Assembly (NCBI RefSeq): GCF_004843725.1
Contig: NZ_CP039451.1
Location: 2,168,501-2,232,500, forward strand
DNA length: 64,000 nucleotides
Source of the DNA: Psychroserpens sp. NJDZ02
Lineage (GTDB): Bacteria > Bacteroidota > Bacteroidia > Flavobacteriales > Flavobacteriaceae
Direction of reading: 5' to 3'
Shown here: positions 1-8,646 of the stretch, piece after piece
Layout: each line of letters starts with the position of its first letter
How positions within the stretch are numbered: the first letter of the stretch is position 1
Notes under the pieces: generated by a model
Databases searched by the model: none
What the model saw: the letters and a program-made list of their open reading frames with translations, nothing else
Told to the model about the DNA's origin: nothing
Program-made: the position numbers and the translations under genes

Positions 1-20
1 TATTTTAGTAAATGGTATAA

Positions 21-1253
21 TTAAGAAACGGCTTTAAGTTTTTTAATAGTCGTCTTACTTAGTTTTTGTTCTGTATAAGCCTTTGTTACGTTAAGCTTTC
101 TTATGTCGCCGCCTGGTAACTCAAACATAGCATCTGTAAGTATCTCTTCACATAGACTTCTTAAACCACGTGCACCTAGTTTATACTCTATAGCTTTTGT
201 TACTATAAAATCCAAGGCGCCATCTGTGATACTTAACTCTATATCGTCCATTTTAAACAATTTTTTGTATTGTTTAATAATCGCGTTTTTAGGCTCAGTA
301 AGTATAGCTCTTAATGTTTTGCCATCTAAAGGATCCATGTAAGTTAAAACAGGTAGACGACCAATTATTTCAGGAATCAAACCAAAGTCTTTTAAATCTT
401 TTGGTATAATATATTGTAATAAATTGTCATGGTCTACAACATCTTCTTTTATAGAAGCACTGTATCCAACCGCTTGCATATTTAAACGTTTTGAAATCAC
501 ACGATCTATACCGTCAAAAGCACCACCAGCAATAAATAGGATGTTTTCTGTGTTAACTTCAATAAATTTTTGATCTGGATGTTTACGACCTCCTTTTGGC
601 GGAACATTAACAACTGTCCCTTCTAAAAGTTTAAGTAAAGCTTGTTGTACACCTTCTCCAGAAACGTCTCTTGTAATTGATGGGTTATCACTTTTACGAG
701 CAATTTTATCAATCTCGTCAATAAAAACAATACCTTTTTCTGCTTTTTCTAAACTGTAATCGGCAGCTTGTAATAGGCGCGTTAAAATACTTTCGACATC
801 CTCTCCAACATAACCAGCCTCTGTTAACACGGTTGCATCAACAATAGCTAAAGGAACATTTAACATTTTTGCAATGGTTTTAGCCATTAATGTTTTTCCT
901 GTTCCTGTTTGACCAACCATTATAATATTAGATTTTTGAATCTCAATATCGTCTGTAGTAGCTGGTTGTAATAAACGTTTGTAGTGGTTATAAACCGCAA
1001 CAGACATTACTTTTTTTGTGTATTCTTGACCAATAATATATTGATCTAAAAAAGCTTTTATTTTCTGAGGCTTCTTAAGCATCATCTCAGCAGAAAGGTC
1101 ATTAGAATCTTCTTCTTTAGATTCTTCTATAACAATTCCATGAGCTTGCTCTATACATCTATCACATATATGTGCATCTAAACCAGCTATTAATAAGCTG
1201 GTTTCTGGTTTTTTTCTACCACAAAATGAACATTCTAATTCTTCCTTTGCCAT
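21..1253 (-). CDS. clpX: ATP-dependent Clp protease ATP-binding subunit ClpX
   Basis: AAA+ unfoldase that recognises tagged or misfolded proteins, unfolds them and threads them into the ClpP chamber in the cytoplasm. Seen in the 410-residue product: N-terminal zinc-binding domain with Cys8, Cys11, Cys30 and Cys33; Walker A GQTGTGKT at 114-121; pore loop GYVG at 147-150; Walker B VFIDE at 176-180; an RKH loop (GGRKHPDQ); and a sensor-2 GARGLR near the C-terminus. The loop that contacts ClpP reads VGY where E. coli has IGF. It is the last gene of the minus-strand group tig-clpP-clpX, 73 bp after clpP, so it is probably transcribed with clpP. Length is normal for the family. Confidence 0.97.
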   Translation of the reverse strand: MAKEELECSFCGRKKPETSLLIAGLDAHICDRCIEQAHGIVIEESKEEDSNDLSAEMMLKKPQKIKAFLDQYIIGQEYTKKVMSVAVYNHYKRLLQPATTDDIEIQKSNIIMVGQTGTGKTLMAKTIAKMLNVPLAIVDATVLTEAGYVGEDVESILTRLLQAADYSLEKAEKGIVFIDEIDKIARKSDNPSITRDVSGEGVQQALLKLLEGTVVNVPPKGGRKHPDQKFIEVNTENILFIAGGAFDGIDRVISKRLNMQAVGYSASIKEDVVDHDNLLQYIIPKDLKDFGLIPEIIGRLPVLTYMDPLDGKTLRAILTEPKNAIIKQYKKLFKMDDIELSITDGALDFIVTKAIEYKLGARGLRSLCEEILTDAMFELPGGDIRKLNVTKAYTEQKLSKTTIKKLKAVS

Positions 1254-1326
1254 CTTCTTTAGTTAAAAGTGATAAGTTAAACGTTTTGATTTTTTCAAAA
1301 GGGTATTAACTCACTATAATATAGTT

Positions 1327-2001
1327 TTATTTACGAGCTAAAATTTCGTCAATCATTCCGTACTCCTTAGCTTTATCTGATTTCATCCAGTAGTCTCTAT
1401 CACTATCTGCGTATACTTTGTCGTAATCTTGACCAGAATGCTTACTAATAATTTTGTAAAGTTCTTCCTTTAAGATTAAAATCTCACGTGCAGTAATCTC
1501 TATATCACTTGCTTGTCCTTGTGCACCACCTAAAGGTTGGTGTATCATAACACGCGAGTGTGTTAAACCACTACGTTTTCCTTTTGCTCCAGCACATAAA
1601 AGTACTGCTCCCATTGAGGCAGCCATACCTGTACAAATTGTCGCCACATCAGGTTTAATAAATTGCATAGTATCATAAATACCTAATCCAGCGTAAACAC
1701 TTCCTCCAGGAGAGTTAATATACATTTGGATATCTTTATTAGCATCTACACTTTCTAAAAATAAAAGTTGTGCTTGTACAATATTTGCAATATTGTCGTT
1801 AATTCCTGTACCTAAAAAAAGTATGCGGTCCATCATTAATCTTGAAAACACATCAAGTTGAGATATGTTTAATTGACGCTCTTCTATAATATAAGGCGTC
1901 ATATCCTGAGGATACATGCTACTAATAATCTTATTGTAATATGTACTACTTATACCCTGATCTTTTATAGCGAATTTTTCGAATTCTTTTCCGTAATCCA
2001 T
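1327..2001 (-). CDS. clpP: ATP-dependent Clp protease proteolytic subunit ClpP
   Basis: Serine peptidase that forms the double-ring proteolytic chamber used by ClpX. I place the start at the ATG ending at 2001, giving 224 residues that begin MDYGKEFEKF. The open frame extends 20 codons upstream, but that extension runs through a terminator-like hairpin and looks non-coding. The catalytic triad is visible as Ser129 (in GMAASMGA), His154 (MIHQPLGG) and Asp203 (SDRDYW). The oxyanion segment NSPGGSV is at 96-102. The N-terminus is about 25 residues longer than E. coli ClpP, which fits a short propeptide or lineage-specific extension. clpX follows directly. Confidence 0.97.
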   Translation of the reverse strand: MDYGKEFEKFAIKDQGISSTYYNKIISSMYPQDMTPYIIEERQLNISQLDVFSRLMMDRILFLGTGINDNIANIVQAQLLFLESVDANKDIQMYINSPGGSVYAGLGIYDTMQFIKPDVATICTGMAASMGAVLLCAGAKGKRSGLTHSRVMIHQPLGGAQGQASDIEITAREILILKEELYKIISKHSGQDYDKVYADSDRDYWMKSDKAKEYGMIDEILARK

Positions 2002-2027
2002 AGTTTGCTTAATTGTTATTATAATTG

Positions 2028-2068
2028 AAAAAATTAGGCGTTGTTTAGTCTTGCTAAACAACGCCTAA
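2028..2068 (-). terminator. Intrinsic terminator/attenuator between tig and clpP
   Basis: A perfect 15-bp inverted repeat (2034-2048 and 2054-2068) with a 5-nt loop. Read on the minus strand it is followed at once by six T (2033-2028). This is a textbook rho-independent terminator lying after tig and 27 bp before the clpP start. It should end or reduce tig transcription before clpP-clpX, so clpPX needs read-through or its own promoter. Confidence 0.8.
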
Positions 2069-2141
2069 AGATAATGATTATTTTGTTAAACCTGTACTAA
2101 TACAATCTTATCAAAAAGATAAAAATGAAAAAGTGCCGGTC

Positions 2142-3470
2142 TTATTTATCACCATAAACTTCTTTTACAAAAGCTTCGTAAGACATTTCTTTAGTCTTGA
2201 TGTTTGCTTTTTCTTTGTAAAGGTCTAATAATTTTTGACTTACAACTTGCTCAGAAATACGTCTTACTTCATCTTGGTTACCTAATACACGTGCAGCAAT
2301 ATCGTCTAATTCTTTTTCAGAAGGATTTAATTGACCAAACTGTGCCATTTGCATTTTGATCATGCCTTTAGCGTTTGTTTTAACGTCTTCAAAGTCTACT
2401 TTAAGATCGTTGTCTTGCATTAACTTACCTTCAATTAACTGGTAACGTAAGCTTTTTTCTGATTTATTGTATTCTTCTTTAGCAGCCGCTTCATCTAATT
2501 GCTTTTCACCTGCTACTTGCATCCATTTTGTAAGGAACGCTTCAGGTAAATCAAACTTAGTATTATCAACTAAATATTCTGTAATATCATTTAATAATTT
2601 TTGGTCAGATTGTTGTACAAATTGCTTTTCAGCATCTTCTTTAATCTTCCCTTTCAATTCTGATACAGATTTCACGCCATCTTTACCAAATAATTTATCA
2701 AATAGCTCTTGGTCTAAATCTGCTGCTTCACGACTGTTGATACCTGTGATAGTAAAAGAGACTTCGATGTCTAAGCCATGTGCAGCGTCATGTTCTATTT
2801 TTAAAGCATTCATTAATTCATGATCGTCAGCATATAATCCTTTAGTTTTTAAAGTGATTACATCTCCAACTTTAGCGCCAATAAATAACTTTTCTGTAGC
2901 TTTTCCTTTAAATTGATCTAAAGTAATCGTTACAGTGTTATCTATTTCTTTTTCTTCATTTTTAAAAGTACCAGTGATTTCGCTGTCTTTTGTAACGTCC
3001 TCTTGAGGTGTAACTTTACCGTATTGTTTTTGGATACGCTCTATTTGTTCATCAATCATTTTATCATCAGCAATGATGTTATAATGCGTGATTGCTTTTT
3101 TGCTTTTTAACTCGACGTCAAATTTAGGAGAAAGACCTAATTCAAATTCAAAAGAAAAAGAATCTGCGTCCCAATTTATCTCATCTTGTTGCTTAGGTAA
3201 TGGTTGCCCTAAAACATCTAATTTTTCTTCAGTTAAATAGTTGCTTAATGCGCCTTGAAGTAATTTGTTTACTTCATCAGCTAATACAGATTGACCGTAT
3301 TGTTTTTTTACCATTCCCATTGGTACTTGACCTTTTCTAAATCCTGGAATGTTAGCTGTTTTTCTGTAGTCGACTAAGATTTTTTCTACTTTATCGTTGT
3401 AATCTTCTTTAACGATTTCTATTTTTACTACAGCATTTAATGCATCAATGTTTTCTCTTGTAATATTCAT
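2142..3470 (-). CDS. tig: Trigger factor (ribosome-associated chaperone, peptidyl-prolyl isomerase)
   Basis: Binds nascent chains at the ribosome exit tunnel. I use the ATG ending at 3470, which gives 442 residues beginning MNITRENIDA; the 7 extra upstream codons of the open frame look spurious. The N-terminal ribosome-binding domain carries the signature region IPGFRKGQVPMGMVKKQYG (residues about 43-61), the equivalent of the GFRxGKxP loop. The middle FKBP-like domain (about 150-240) is divergent and may have weak isomerase activity. The C-terminal helical chaperone domain runs from about 255 to the end. It is first in the tig-clpP-clpX group, with a good promoter upstream. Length is typical. 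Confidence 0.95.
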   Translation of the reverse strand: MNITRENIDALNAVVKIEIVKEDYNDKVEKILVDYRKTANIPGFRKGQVPMGMVKKQYGQSVLADEVNKLLQGALSNYLTEEKLDVLGQPLPKQQDEINWDADSFSFEFELGLSPKFDVELKSKKAITHYNIIADDKMIDEQIERIQKQYGKVTPQEDVTKDSEITGTFKNEEKEIDNTVTITLDQFKGKATEKLFIGAKVGDVITLKTKGLYADDHELMNALKIEHDAAHGLDIEVSFTITGINSREAADLDQELFDKLFGKDGVKSVSELKGKIKEDAEKQFVQQSDQKLLNDITEYLVDNTKFDLPEAFLTKWMQVAGEKQLDEAAAKEEYNKSEKSLRYQLIEGKLMQDNDLKVDFEDVKTNAKGMIKMQMAQFGQLNPSEKELDDIAARVLGNQDEVRRISEQVVSQKLLDLYKEKANIKTKEMSYEAFVKEVYGDK

Positions 3471-3533
3471 TATAAATGATATAAAGCCCAAAAATGGGCA
3501 TTAACACTAGTTTTTTTTAATTAAAAAGGTGTG

Positions 3534-3564
3534 CAAAAGTACTACTTTTTTACAGTATTACAAA
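3534..3564 (-). promoter_or_regulatory. Promoter of tig (-33/-7, Bacteroidetes type)
   Basis: On the minus strand a TTTG (3564-3561) is followed after 19 bp by TACTTTTG (3541-3534). This matches the Bacteroidetes primary-sigma consensus TTG-N19-TAnnTTTG exactly. It predicts a transcript start near 3527 and a leader of roughly 55 nt before the tig ATG. Confidence 0.65.
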
Positions 3565-3602
3565 GTTTTTAACGTGTTGTGTTACAGACCGATTTTTAGG
3601 TA

Positions 3603-3956
3603 TTAGTTGGATTTATTATCTGTCTTTAAAAACGATTGGAATACAGATTGAAGTATGGATAATAAAATACTAAATAGAATGGCAGTCCAAATACTTGATA
3701 CTGAAAAGCCAGAAATGAAGTTGTCTGCGAGTAAAATGATTAGCCCATTAACCACAAATAGAAACAATCCCAATGTTATTATAGTAATTGGAAACGTTAA
3801 AATAACTAAGATGGGTTTGACTAATAAATTTAAGATGGATATTACGGCAGCTACAATTATAGCTGTAGTGTAATTGTCAACAGCGACACCACTTAGGATG
3901 TTAGCTAGAAAAAAGATAGCGACTGCATTTAGGAGTAATCTTATTATTAAGTTCAT
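3603..3956 (-). CDS. Phage holin family 4 (PF04020-like) membrane protein
   Basis: Small inner-membrane protein of 117 residues made almost wholly of four hydrophobic segments (about 4-22, 28-48, 52-76 and 87-108) with a short charged tail (FLKTDNKSN). Composition and spacing fit the chromosomal family annotated as phage holin family 4, whose function is unknown. There are no phage genes nearby, so the family name should not be read as evidence of a prophage. It sits 23 bp upstream of, and on the same strand as, the 3' neighbour of an alpha/beta hydrolase and could be co-transcribed with it. Confidence 0.7.
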   Translation of the reverse strand: MNLIIRLLLNAVAIFFLANILSGVAVDNYTTAIIVAAVISILNLLVKPILVILTFPITIITLGLFLFVVNGLIILLADNFISGFSVSSIWTAILFSILLSILQSVFQSFLKTDNKSN

Positions 3957-3979
3957 GATTAAAGTTTTAATGTTAGACC

Positions 3980-4741
3980 TTAATTTACAAAATTTGTTAC
4001 AGCATTATAAAAATCTTCAGGGTTTTCTGCATGTAGCCAATGCCCCGCATTAGAAATAGTTGCAATTTGTGCTTTCGGAAAATGGTTTTTAATTAAGGTT
4101 TCGTCTTGATTGCCAATATATTCACTCTTGTCTCCTCTTAAAAACAGGGTGTCACCGTCAAATTTAGCATGCAAGGGAAGTGCTTCTCCAACTTCAGATA
4201 CATTTTCTGTTAAAACGTCTAGATTTATTCTTAAAGCTAGTTGTCCTTTTTCAATCCAATACAAGTTTTTTAATAAAAACTGTCGTGTTCCAAAATCAGA
4301 AACATAATTAGCTAATTGTTTATCCGCTTGACTTCTGCTTTTTAAAACTTCAAAATCTAAACTATTTAACCCTTCTAAAATGGCATCATGATGGACTGGG
4401 TAAAAACGTGGAGAAATATCGGCAACAATTAACTTACTTACTAGCTCAGGATATAAGGCTGCAAATAACATGGCTGTTTTTCCACCCATGGAATGCCCTA
4501 ATACTATGGCGTTTTTAATGTTGTGGTGCTCAAAATAGTGTTTTAAATCTTCAGCTAAAGTTTCGTAATAAAAGTTGTCGTCATGAAAACTGCGTCCATG
4601 ATTACGTTGGTCTACTAGATGGACCTGGAAATGTTCGGCAAATCGATTACCTAATGTTTTCCAGTTGTCACTCATGCCTAAAAAACCGTGAAGAATTACG
4701 AATGGTTGGCCTTCACCTATAATATTTGAATGTAACAACAT
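3980..4741 (-). CDS. Alpha/beta-fold hydrolase (YbfF-like esterase)
   Basis: Predicted cytoplasmic esterase or thioesterase of 253 residues with no signal peptide. Visible elements are the oxyanion His-Gly at 18-19 (LHGFLG), a conserved DQRNHGRS block at 44-51, the nucleophile elbow GHSMGG with Ser84, an acidic residue in RGDKSE, and the catalytic His in NAGHWLHAENP near residue 234. The DQRNHGRS block and overall length resemble E. coli YbfF and mammalian ABHD11. The natural substrate cannot be read from the sequence. It lies between pdxJ and the small membrane protein on the same strand, with short gaps. Confidence 0.85.
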   Translation of the reverse strand: MLLHSNIIGEGQPFVILHGFLGMSDNWKTLGNRFAEHFQVHLVDQRNHGRSFHDDNFYYETLAEDLKHYFEHHNIKNAIVLGHSMGGKTAMLFAALYPELVSKLIVADISPRFYPVHHDAILEGLNSLDFEVLKSRSQADKQLANYVSDFGTRQFLLKNLYWIEKGQLALRINLDVLTENVSEVGEALPLHAKFDGDTLFLRGDKSEYIGNQDETLIKNHFPKAQIATISNAGHWLHAENPEDFYNAVTNFVN

Positions 4742-4777
4742 TAATTTTGGATTAAGATTAATTGTTTTCTTATCTAA

Positions 4778-5491
4778 TTACTTCAGCTTGTTTTTGTACA
4801 TATTAACGACGTTTTCAATACCTAAATACAAACTTTCTGATATTAGCGCGTGACCTATCGATACTTCTAATAAGCCAGGCATATTTTGTTTAAAAAACTG
4901 GATATTATCTAAAGATAAATCGTGTCCTGCATTTATTCCTAGTCCTAAGCTATTTGCTAATTCTGCACATTTAGTATACTGTTCAATCGCTTTGTTGTTC
5001 CCTAAACTATATTGATGTGCAAAAGCTTCAGTATATAATTCAATTCTGTCTGTCCCCGTGGCTTTAGCGCCTTCTATTTGTGCTAAATCAGGATCTACAA
5101 ATATGGATGTTCTGATGCCTTTTTTCTGGAACTCGGCAATAACTTCAACTAAAAACGCTTTGTTTTTAATCGTGTCCCAACCTGCATTACTAGTTAAAGT
5201 GTCGATGCTATCAGGGACTAAAGTTACTTGTGTTGGTTGTAATTCTAAAACCATATCCATAAATTTAGGGATAGGATTACCTTCTATATTATACTCGGTA
5301 TGTACTATAGGTTTTAAATCGTAAGCATCTTGATAAGTAATATGGCGTTCGTCTGGTCGTGGATGTATAGTCACGCCTTCCGCTCCAAAACGTTGGACGT
5401 CTTTAGCAAATTGAACGACGTTAGGAGTGTTGCCACCACGAGAATTTCTTAAAGTAGCAATCTTATTGATATTTACGCTTAATTTTGTCAT
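4778..5491 (-). CDS. pdxJ: Pyridoxine 5'-phosphate synthase PdxJ
   Basis: Last step of the DXP-dependent vitamin B6 pathway: joins 1-deoxyxylulose 5-phosphate and 3-amino-2-oxopropyl phosphate to give pyridoxine 5'-phosphate. I start at the ATG ending at 5491 (237 residues, MTKLSVNINKIATLR), since the family begins with this strand; the open frame has 11 extra codons upstream. Family blocks seen are NINKIATLRNSRGGN, IHPRPDERHI, FVDPD, the glutamate/tyrosine stretch DRIELYTEAFA, and GINAGHDL near the C-terminus. Length is normal. It is divergent from the CBS-nadK pair, with 93 bp between. Confidence 0.96.
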   Translation of the reverse strand: MTKLSVNINKIATLRNSRGGNTPNVVQFAKDVQRFGAEGVTIHPRPDERHITYQDAYDLKPIVHTEYNIEGNPIPKFMDMVLELQPTQVTLVPDSIDTLTSNAGWDTIKNKAFLVEVIAEFQKKGIRTSIFVDPDLAQIEGAKATGTDRIELYTEAFAHQYSLGNNKAIEQYTKCAELANSLGLGINAGHDLSLDNIQFFKQNMPGLLEVSIGHALISESLYLGIENVVNMYKNKLK

Positions 5492-5513
5492 AACTATACT
5501 AGAATTTAAATCA

Positions 5514-5521
5514 CAAAAATA
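5514..5521 (-). promoter_or_regulatory. Candidate -7 element for pdxJ
   Basis: TATTTTTG on the minus strand, 22 bp upstream of the chosen pdxJ ATG, matches TAnnTTTG. I see no good TTG at the right distance upstream, so this is only a partial promoter match. Confidence 0.35.
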
Positions 5522-5584
5522 CAAAGTATAAGAGGCTTTTTGTTCTAATTTTTAATTAATTTGCAAAACTAAAGTTTTTATAAA

Positions 5585-6244
5585 ATGAATCTTCCAGATT
5601 ACGTAATAAACGATATAAAACCATTGCTTAACACAGGTTTGGTTAGTGATTTACAGTTGCTGTTTAATCAATTAACTTATTCTCATATTCCTATAAAAAA
5701 CGAGGATGGCGTCTACTTGGGGTGTATCTCGGAGAATGACGCGCATTGTTTTCAAAAAGTTGAGGTTATTTCGGATTGTGCGTATGCTACAGAAGGTTTT
5801 TTTGTAAGAGACGATACTAATTGGCTAGATGTTTTAGAGGCTTTTGCGCAAAACTCAGCTAATATTATGCCTGTTTTAGATGTAAATAGTAAATATTTAG
5901 GTTATTATGAACTTAATGATATTATTAGTTTGTTTAATGAAACACCATTTTTTGCCGAGAATGGAGCCGTTTTAATTATTGAAAAAGGATTGCCTGATTA
6001 TTCGTTTAGTGAAATTAGCCAAATAGTAGAAAGTAATGATGGTAAGTTGTATGGGGCTTTTATTTCTAAAATTGAAAATGATATTGCTCAGATTACATTA
6101 AAAATAGGGAATGTTGGTCTAAGCGAGATTATGCAAACCTTTAGACGTTATAGTTATAATATTGTTTCAGGACATGAAGAGGATAGTTATCTTGATGCTT
6201 TAAAAGAACGTTCTGATTATCTTAATAAATATCTAAACATGTAA
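5585..6244 (+). CDS. CBS domain-containing protein
   Basis: Protein of 219 residues with two CBS-like motifs in the first about 130 residues (IPIKNEDGVYLGCIS near 35-50 and IMPVLDVNSKYLGYYELNDI near 99-118). The C-terminal half resembles an ACT-like or other alpha/beta regulatory fold but I cannot assign it. CBS pairs usually bind adenine nucleotides such as AMP, ATP or NAD. Its stop overlaps the nadK start by one base (TAATG), so the two are translationally coupled. This makes a nucleotide- or NAD-sensing role next to NAD kinase attractive, but that is inference. This gene order is common in flavobacteria as far as I recall. Confidence 0.8.
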   Translation: MNLPDYVINDIKPLLNTGLVSDLQLLFNQLTYSHIPIKNEDGVYLGCISENDAHCFQKVEVISDCAYATEGFFVRDDTNWLDVLEAFAQNSANIMPVLDVNSKYLGYYELNDIISLFNETPFFAENGAVLIIEKGLPDYSFSEISQIVESNDGKLYGAFISKIENDIAQITLKIGNVGLSEIMQTFRRYSYNIVSGHEEDSYLDALKERSDYLNKYLNM

Positions 6245-7116
6245 TGATGAAGGTTGCTATTTTTAGTCAGTTTCAGAAAAAAAAGCCATTAGCATCACTA
6301 GAAGTGTTGCTGAATGTGTTAGAAAAAAAGAAAATAGAGGTTGTTATTGAAGCCGCTTTCTATAAAGGGGTGTCGTCAAGTATAAAGTCTGAATATAATA
6401 CGTTTTCAACGCTAGATAATAGTTGCGACTTTTTAGTTAGTATTGGAGGGGATGGTACTATTTTACGTGCGATAACTGTCGTTGGAGATTTAAATATTCC
6501 TATTGTTGGTATTAATACAGGTCGTCTAGGTTTTTTGGCTACCATACAAATTGAAGACATTGAAACGGCGATACATCGTATTTTAGAAAAAAAATATTCC
6601 ATTTCAGAACGTAGTTTGTTAACGATTGAAAGTTCTGAGGATAATGCCGAAATTAATACGTGCAATTTTGCTTTAAATGAAATCGCAGTTAGTAGAAAAA
6701 ATACAACGTCTATGATTACGGTTGAGACCGAATTGAATGGCGAGTATCTTACGTCGTATTGGAGTGATGGTTTGATTATATCAACACCAACAGGATCTAC
6801 AGGGTATTCTTTAAGTTGTGGAGGGCCAGTAATAACTCCTAATACAAATAGTTTAGTTTTAACGCCAATTGCACCGCATAATTTAAGTGCAAGACCATTG
6901 GTTATTGACGATTCTACCGTAATTACTTTAAAAGTAGATGGGAGAGAGAAAAAGCATTTAGTGTCGATGGACTCTAGAATTGCAACGCTTTCAAATAGAA
7001 CTACAATTACCATTAAAAAGGCACCTTTTACTATTAAAATGATCGTGTTAAACAACGAAACTTTTCTGGATACACTCCGAAAAAAATTACTTTGGGGAGA
7101 AGACAAACGTAATTAA
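6244..7116 (+). CDS. nadK: NAD kinase
   Basis: Phosphorylates NAD to NADP in the cytoplasm. The product has 290 residues from the first of two adjacent ATG codons (6244 or 6247). The diagnostic GGDGT motif is at 68-72 in SIGGDGTILRA, and the second conserved block SDGLIISTPTGSTGYSLSCGG is clear, followed by the PIAPHNLSARPLVI segment. Length is typical of bacterial NadK. The start codon overlaps the stop of the upstream CBS gene by one base, so the two form an operon; the next gene starts 98 bp further on with its own promoter. Confidence 0.97.
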   Translation: MMKVAIFSQFQKKKPLASLEVLLNVLEKKKIEVVIEAAFYKGVSSSIKSEYNTFSTLDNSCDFLVSIGGDGTILRAITVVGDLNIPIVGINTGRLGFLATIQIEDIETAIHRILEKKYSISERSLLTIESSEDNAEINTCNFALNEIAVSRKNTTSMITVETELNGEYLTSYWSDGLIISTPTGSTGYSLSCGGPVITPNTNSLVLTPIAPHNLSARPLVIDDSTVITLKVDGREKKHLVSMDSRIATLSNRTTITIKKAPFTIKMIVLNNETFLDTLRKKLLWGEDKRN

Positions 7117-7166
7117 ACAATAAATTGCTGTTAAATCTGTTTTTAAGTGTAACTATTTCAATCAAA

Positions 7167-7198
7167 TTGTTATAGACTAGTCTTATTTATTATATTTG
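7167..7198 (+). promoter_or_regulatory. Promoter of the DUF6089-uppS-bamA operon
   Basis: TTG at 7167-7169 and TATATTTG at 7191-7198, spaced by 21 bp. The -7 part is a perfect TAnnTTTG match and lies 16 bp before the ATG of the DUF6089 gene, giving a very short leader. Confidence 0.55.
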
Positions 7199-7214
7199 CA
7201 AACTTTGAAGATTT

Positions 7215-7904
7215 ATGAAGCAGTTAACCTTACTAATACTAACATTTTTTTGCATACAAAATAGTAGCGCACAAATCAACGAATTTGGGTTGTATTTGGG
7301 AGGTGCTAATTTTGTAGGAGATGTTGGAGCTACCGATTATATAGCTCCAAACCAATTAGCAATAGGTGCTATATATAAATGGAATAGGAGTCCAAGACAT
7401 TCTTACAGGGTTTCTTTAACGTTTGCAGAATTAGAAGGTATCGATAAAAATTCCGACGACCCAAGTAGGCAATTAAGAAGCTTAGAATTTAATAATCAAA
7501 TTATAGAATTATCGGCAGGTGTCGAATTTACTTTTTTTGACTTTGATTTACACGAGGGCGGGTTTGTGTCTACACCATATCTGTCTACAGGTATAAGTGC
7601 AACGCAACACGATGATTTTTACTATAATAGTTTAGGAGAGGTAGAGTCTAATGATGATACTAATATTGCTTTAGGGATTCCAATGATAATAGGCTTTAAA
7701 GCTTTAGTTAGTTCTAATATAATTCTAGCTTTAGAAGTAGGCGCACGTTATACTTTTTCTGATAATTTAGATGGAAGTTCGCCAGATGCAGAAGAATTAG
7801 CACAAAGAAGTTTCGGGAATTTAAATAATAATGATTGGTATATGTTTACAGGAGTAACCTTAACATATACATTTGGTAAAAACCCTTGTTATTGCGGATA
7901 TTAA
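7215..7904 (+). CDS. DUF6089 family outer-membrane beta-barrel protein
   Basis: Exported protein of 229 residues. A signal peptide is visible (MKQLTLLILTFFCIQNSSAQ, cleavage after AQ at 18-20). The remainder is rich in alternating hydrophobic/aromatic strands typical of an 8-stranded barrel (for example FGLYLGGANFVGDVG at the start and WYMFTGVTLTYTFG at the end) and finishes with PCYCGY. The sequence fits the DUF6089 family, which in flavobacteria lies immediately before uppS and bamA. Function is unknown; the setting suggests outer-membrane biogenesis. uppS begins one base after its stop. Confidence 0.75.
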   Translation: MKQLTLLILTFFCIQNSSAQINEFGLYLGGANFVGDVGATDYIAPNQLAIGAIYKWNRSPRHSYRVSLTFAELEGIDKNSDDPSRQLRSLEFNNQIIELSAGVEFTFFDFDLHEGGFVSTPYLSTGISATQHDDFYYNSLGEVESNDDTNIALGIPMIIGFKALVSSNIILALEVGARYTFSDNLDGSSPDAEELAQRSFGNLNNNDWYMFTGVTLTYTFGKNPCYCGY

Positions 7905-7905
7905 T

Positions 7906-8646
7906 TTGAAAACAGAAAATCACATACAAAAACAGAACCTGCCAAAGCATATCGCCATAATTATGGACGGTAATGGGAGATGGGCTAAAAAGCAAGGTAT
8001 GTTGCGTGCTTTTGGTCATGAGAATGGTACTAAATCTGTGCGCGAAACAGTGGAGGCTTGTGCCGAATTAGGTATAAAACATTTAACATTATATGCGTTT
8101 TCTACAGAGAATTGGAAACGTCCCAAATTAGAAGTGGATACTTTAATGAAGCTTTTAGTGTCTTCTCTTAAAAAAGAAATTAAAACACTTTTAGATAACA
8201 AAATCAAACTAAAAGCAATTGGTAATCTAGAGTCATTACCTAAAAAAGTTTATAAAGAATTACAAGAAGTTATTGAATTAACTAAGGATAATACACATAT
8301 GGATCTGACATTAGCACTTAGCTATGGGTCTAGAGAAGAGCTATTACATGCTGTTAAAGAAATCAGTATTAAAGTTAAAAATAATATAATTTCTGCAGAA
8401 AATATTGACGAATCGGTATTTAATGCACATCTTTACACGCAGAGTTTACCTGATGTTGATTTACTTATAAGGACAAGTGGAGAGCAGCGTATTAGTAATT
8501 TTTTGTTGTGGCAAATAGCTTATGCAGAATTATATTTTACACCAGTACTTTGGCCGGACTTTACAAAGAAACACTTAAATGAAGCGATTACAGAATATCA
8601 AAAAAGAGAACGACGATTTGGGAAAACAAGTGAACAACTTAGCTAA
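7906..8646 (+). CDS. uppS: Isoprenyl transferase (undecaprenyl diphosphate synthase)
   Basis: cis-Prenyltransferase making the C55 lipid carrier for peptidoglycan and O-antigen. There is no ATG before the conserved domain, so translation must start at a TTG. I choose 7906, which follows the previous stop by one base and gives 246 residues beginning with MKTENH; a further TTG at 7873 would overlap the DUF6089 gene. The catalytic Asp21 is in IIMDGNGRWAKKQG. Other family blocks are LTLYAFSTENWKRP, LALSYGSREEL, and DLLIRTSGEQRISNFLLWQ towards the C-terminus. It lies directly upstream of bamA in the same operon. Confidence 0.95.
   Translation: MKTENHIQKQNLPKHIAIIMDGNGRWAKKQGMLRAFGHENGTKSVRETVEACAELGIKHLTLYAFSTENWKRPKLEVDTLMKLLVSSLKKEIKTLLDNKIKLKAIGNLESLPKKVYKELQEVIELTKDNTHMDLTLALSYGSREELLHAVKEISIKVKNNIISAENIDESVFNAHLYTQSLPDVDLLIRTSGEQRISNFLLWQIAYAELYFTPVLWPDFTKKHLNEAITEYQKRERRFGKTSEQLS

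Noticed and set aside
2002-2061. Longer clpP start 20 codons upstream
   Set aside because: The extension passes through a perfect terminator hairpin and the protein family starts later.
3603-3956. Sign of a prophage (holin-family protein)
   Set aside because: No other phage gene lies nearby and the family is common on chromosomes.
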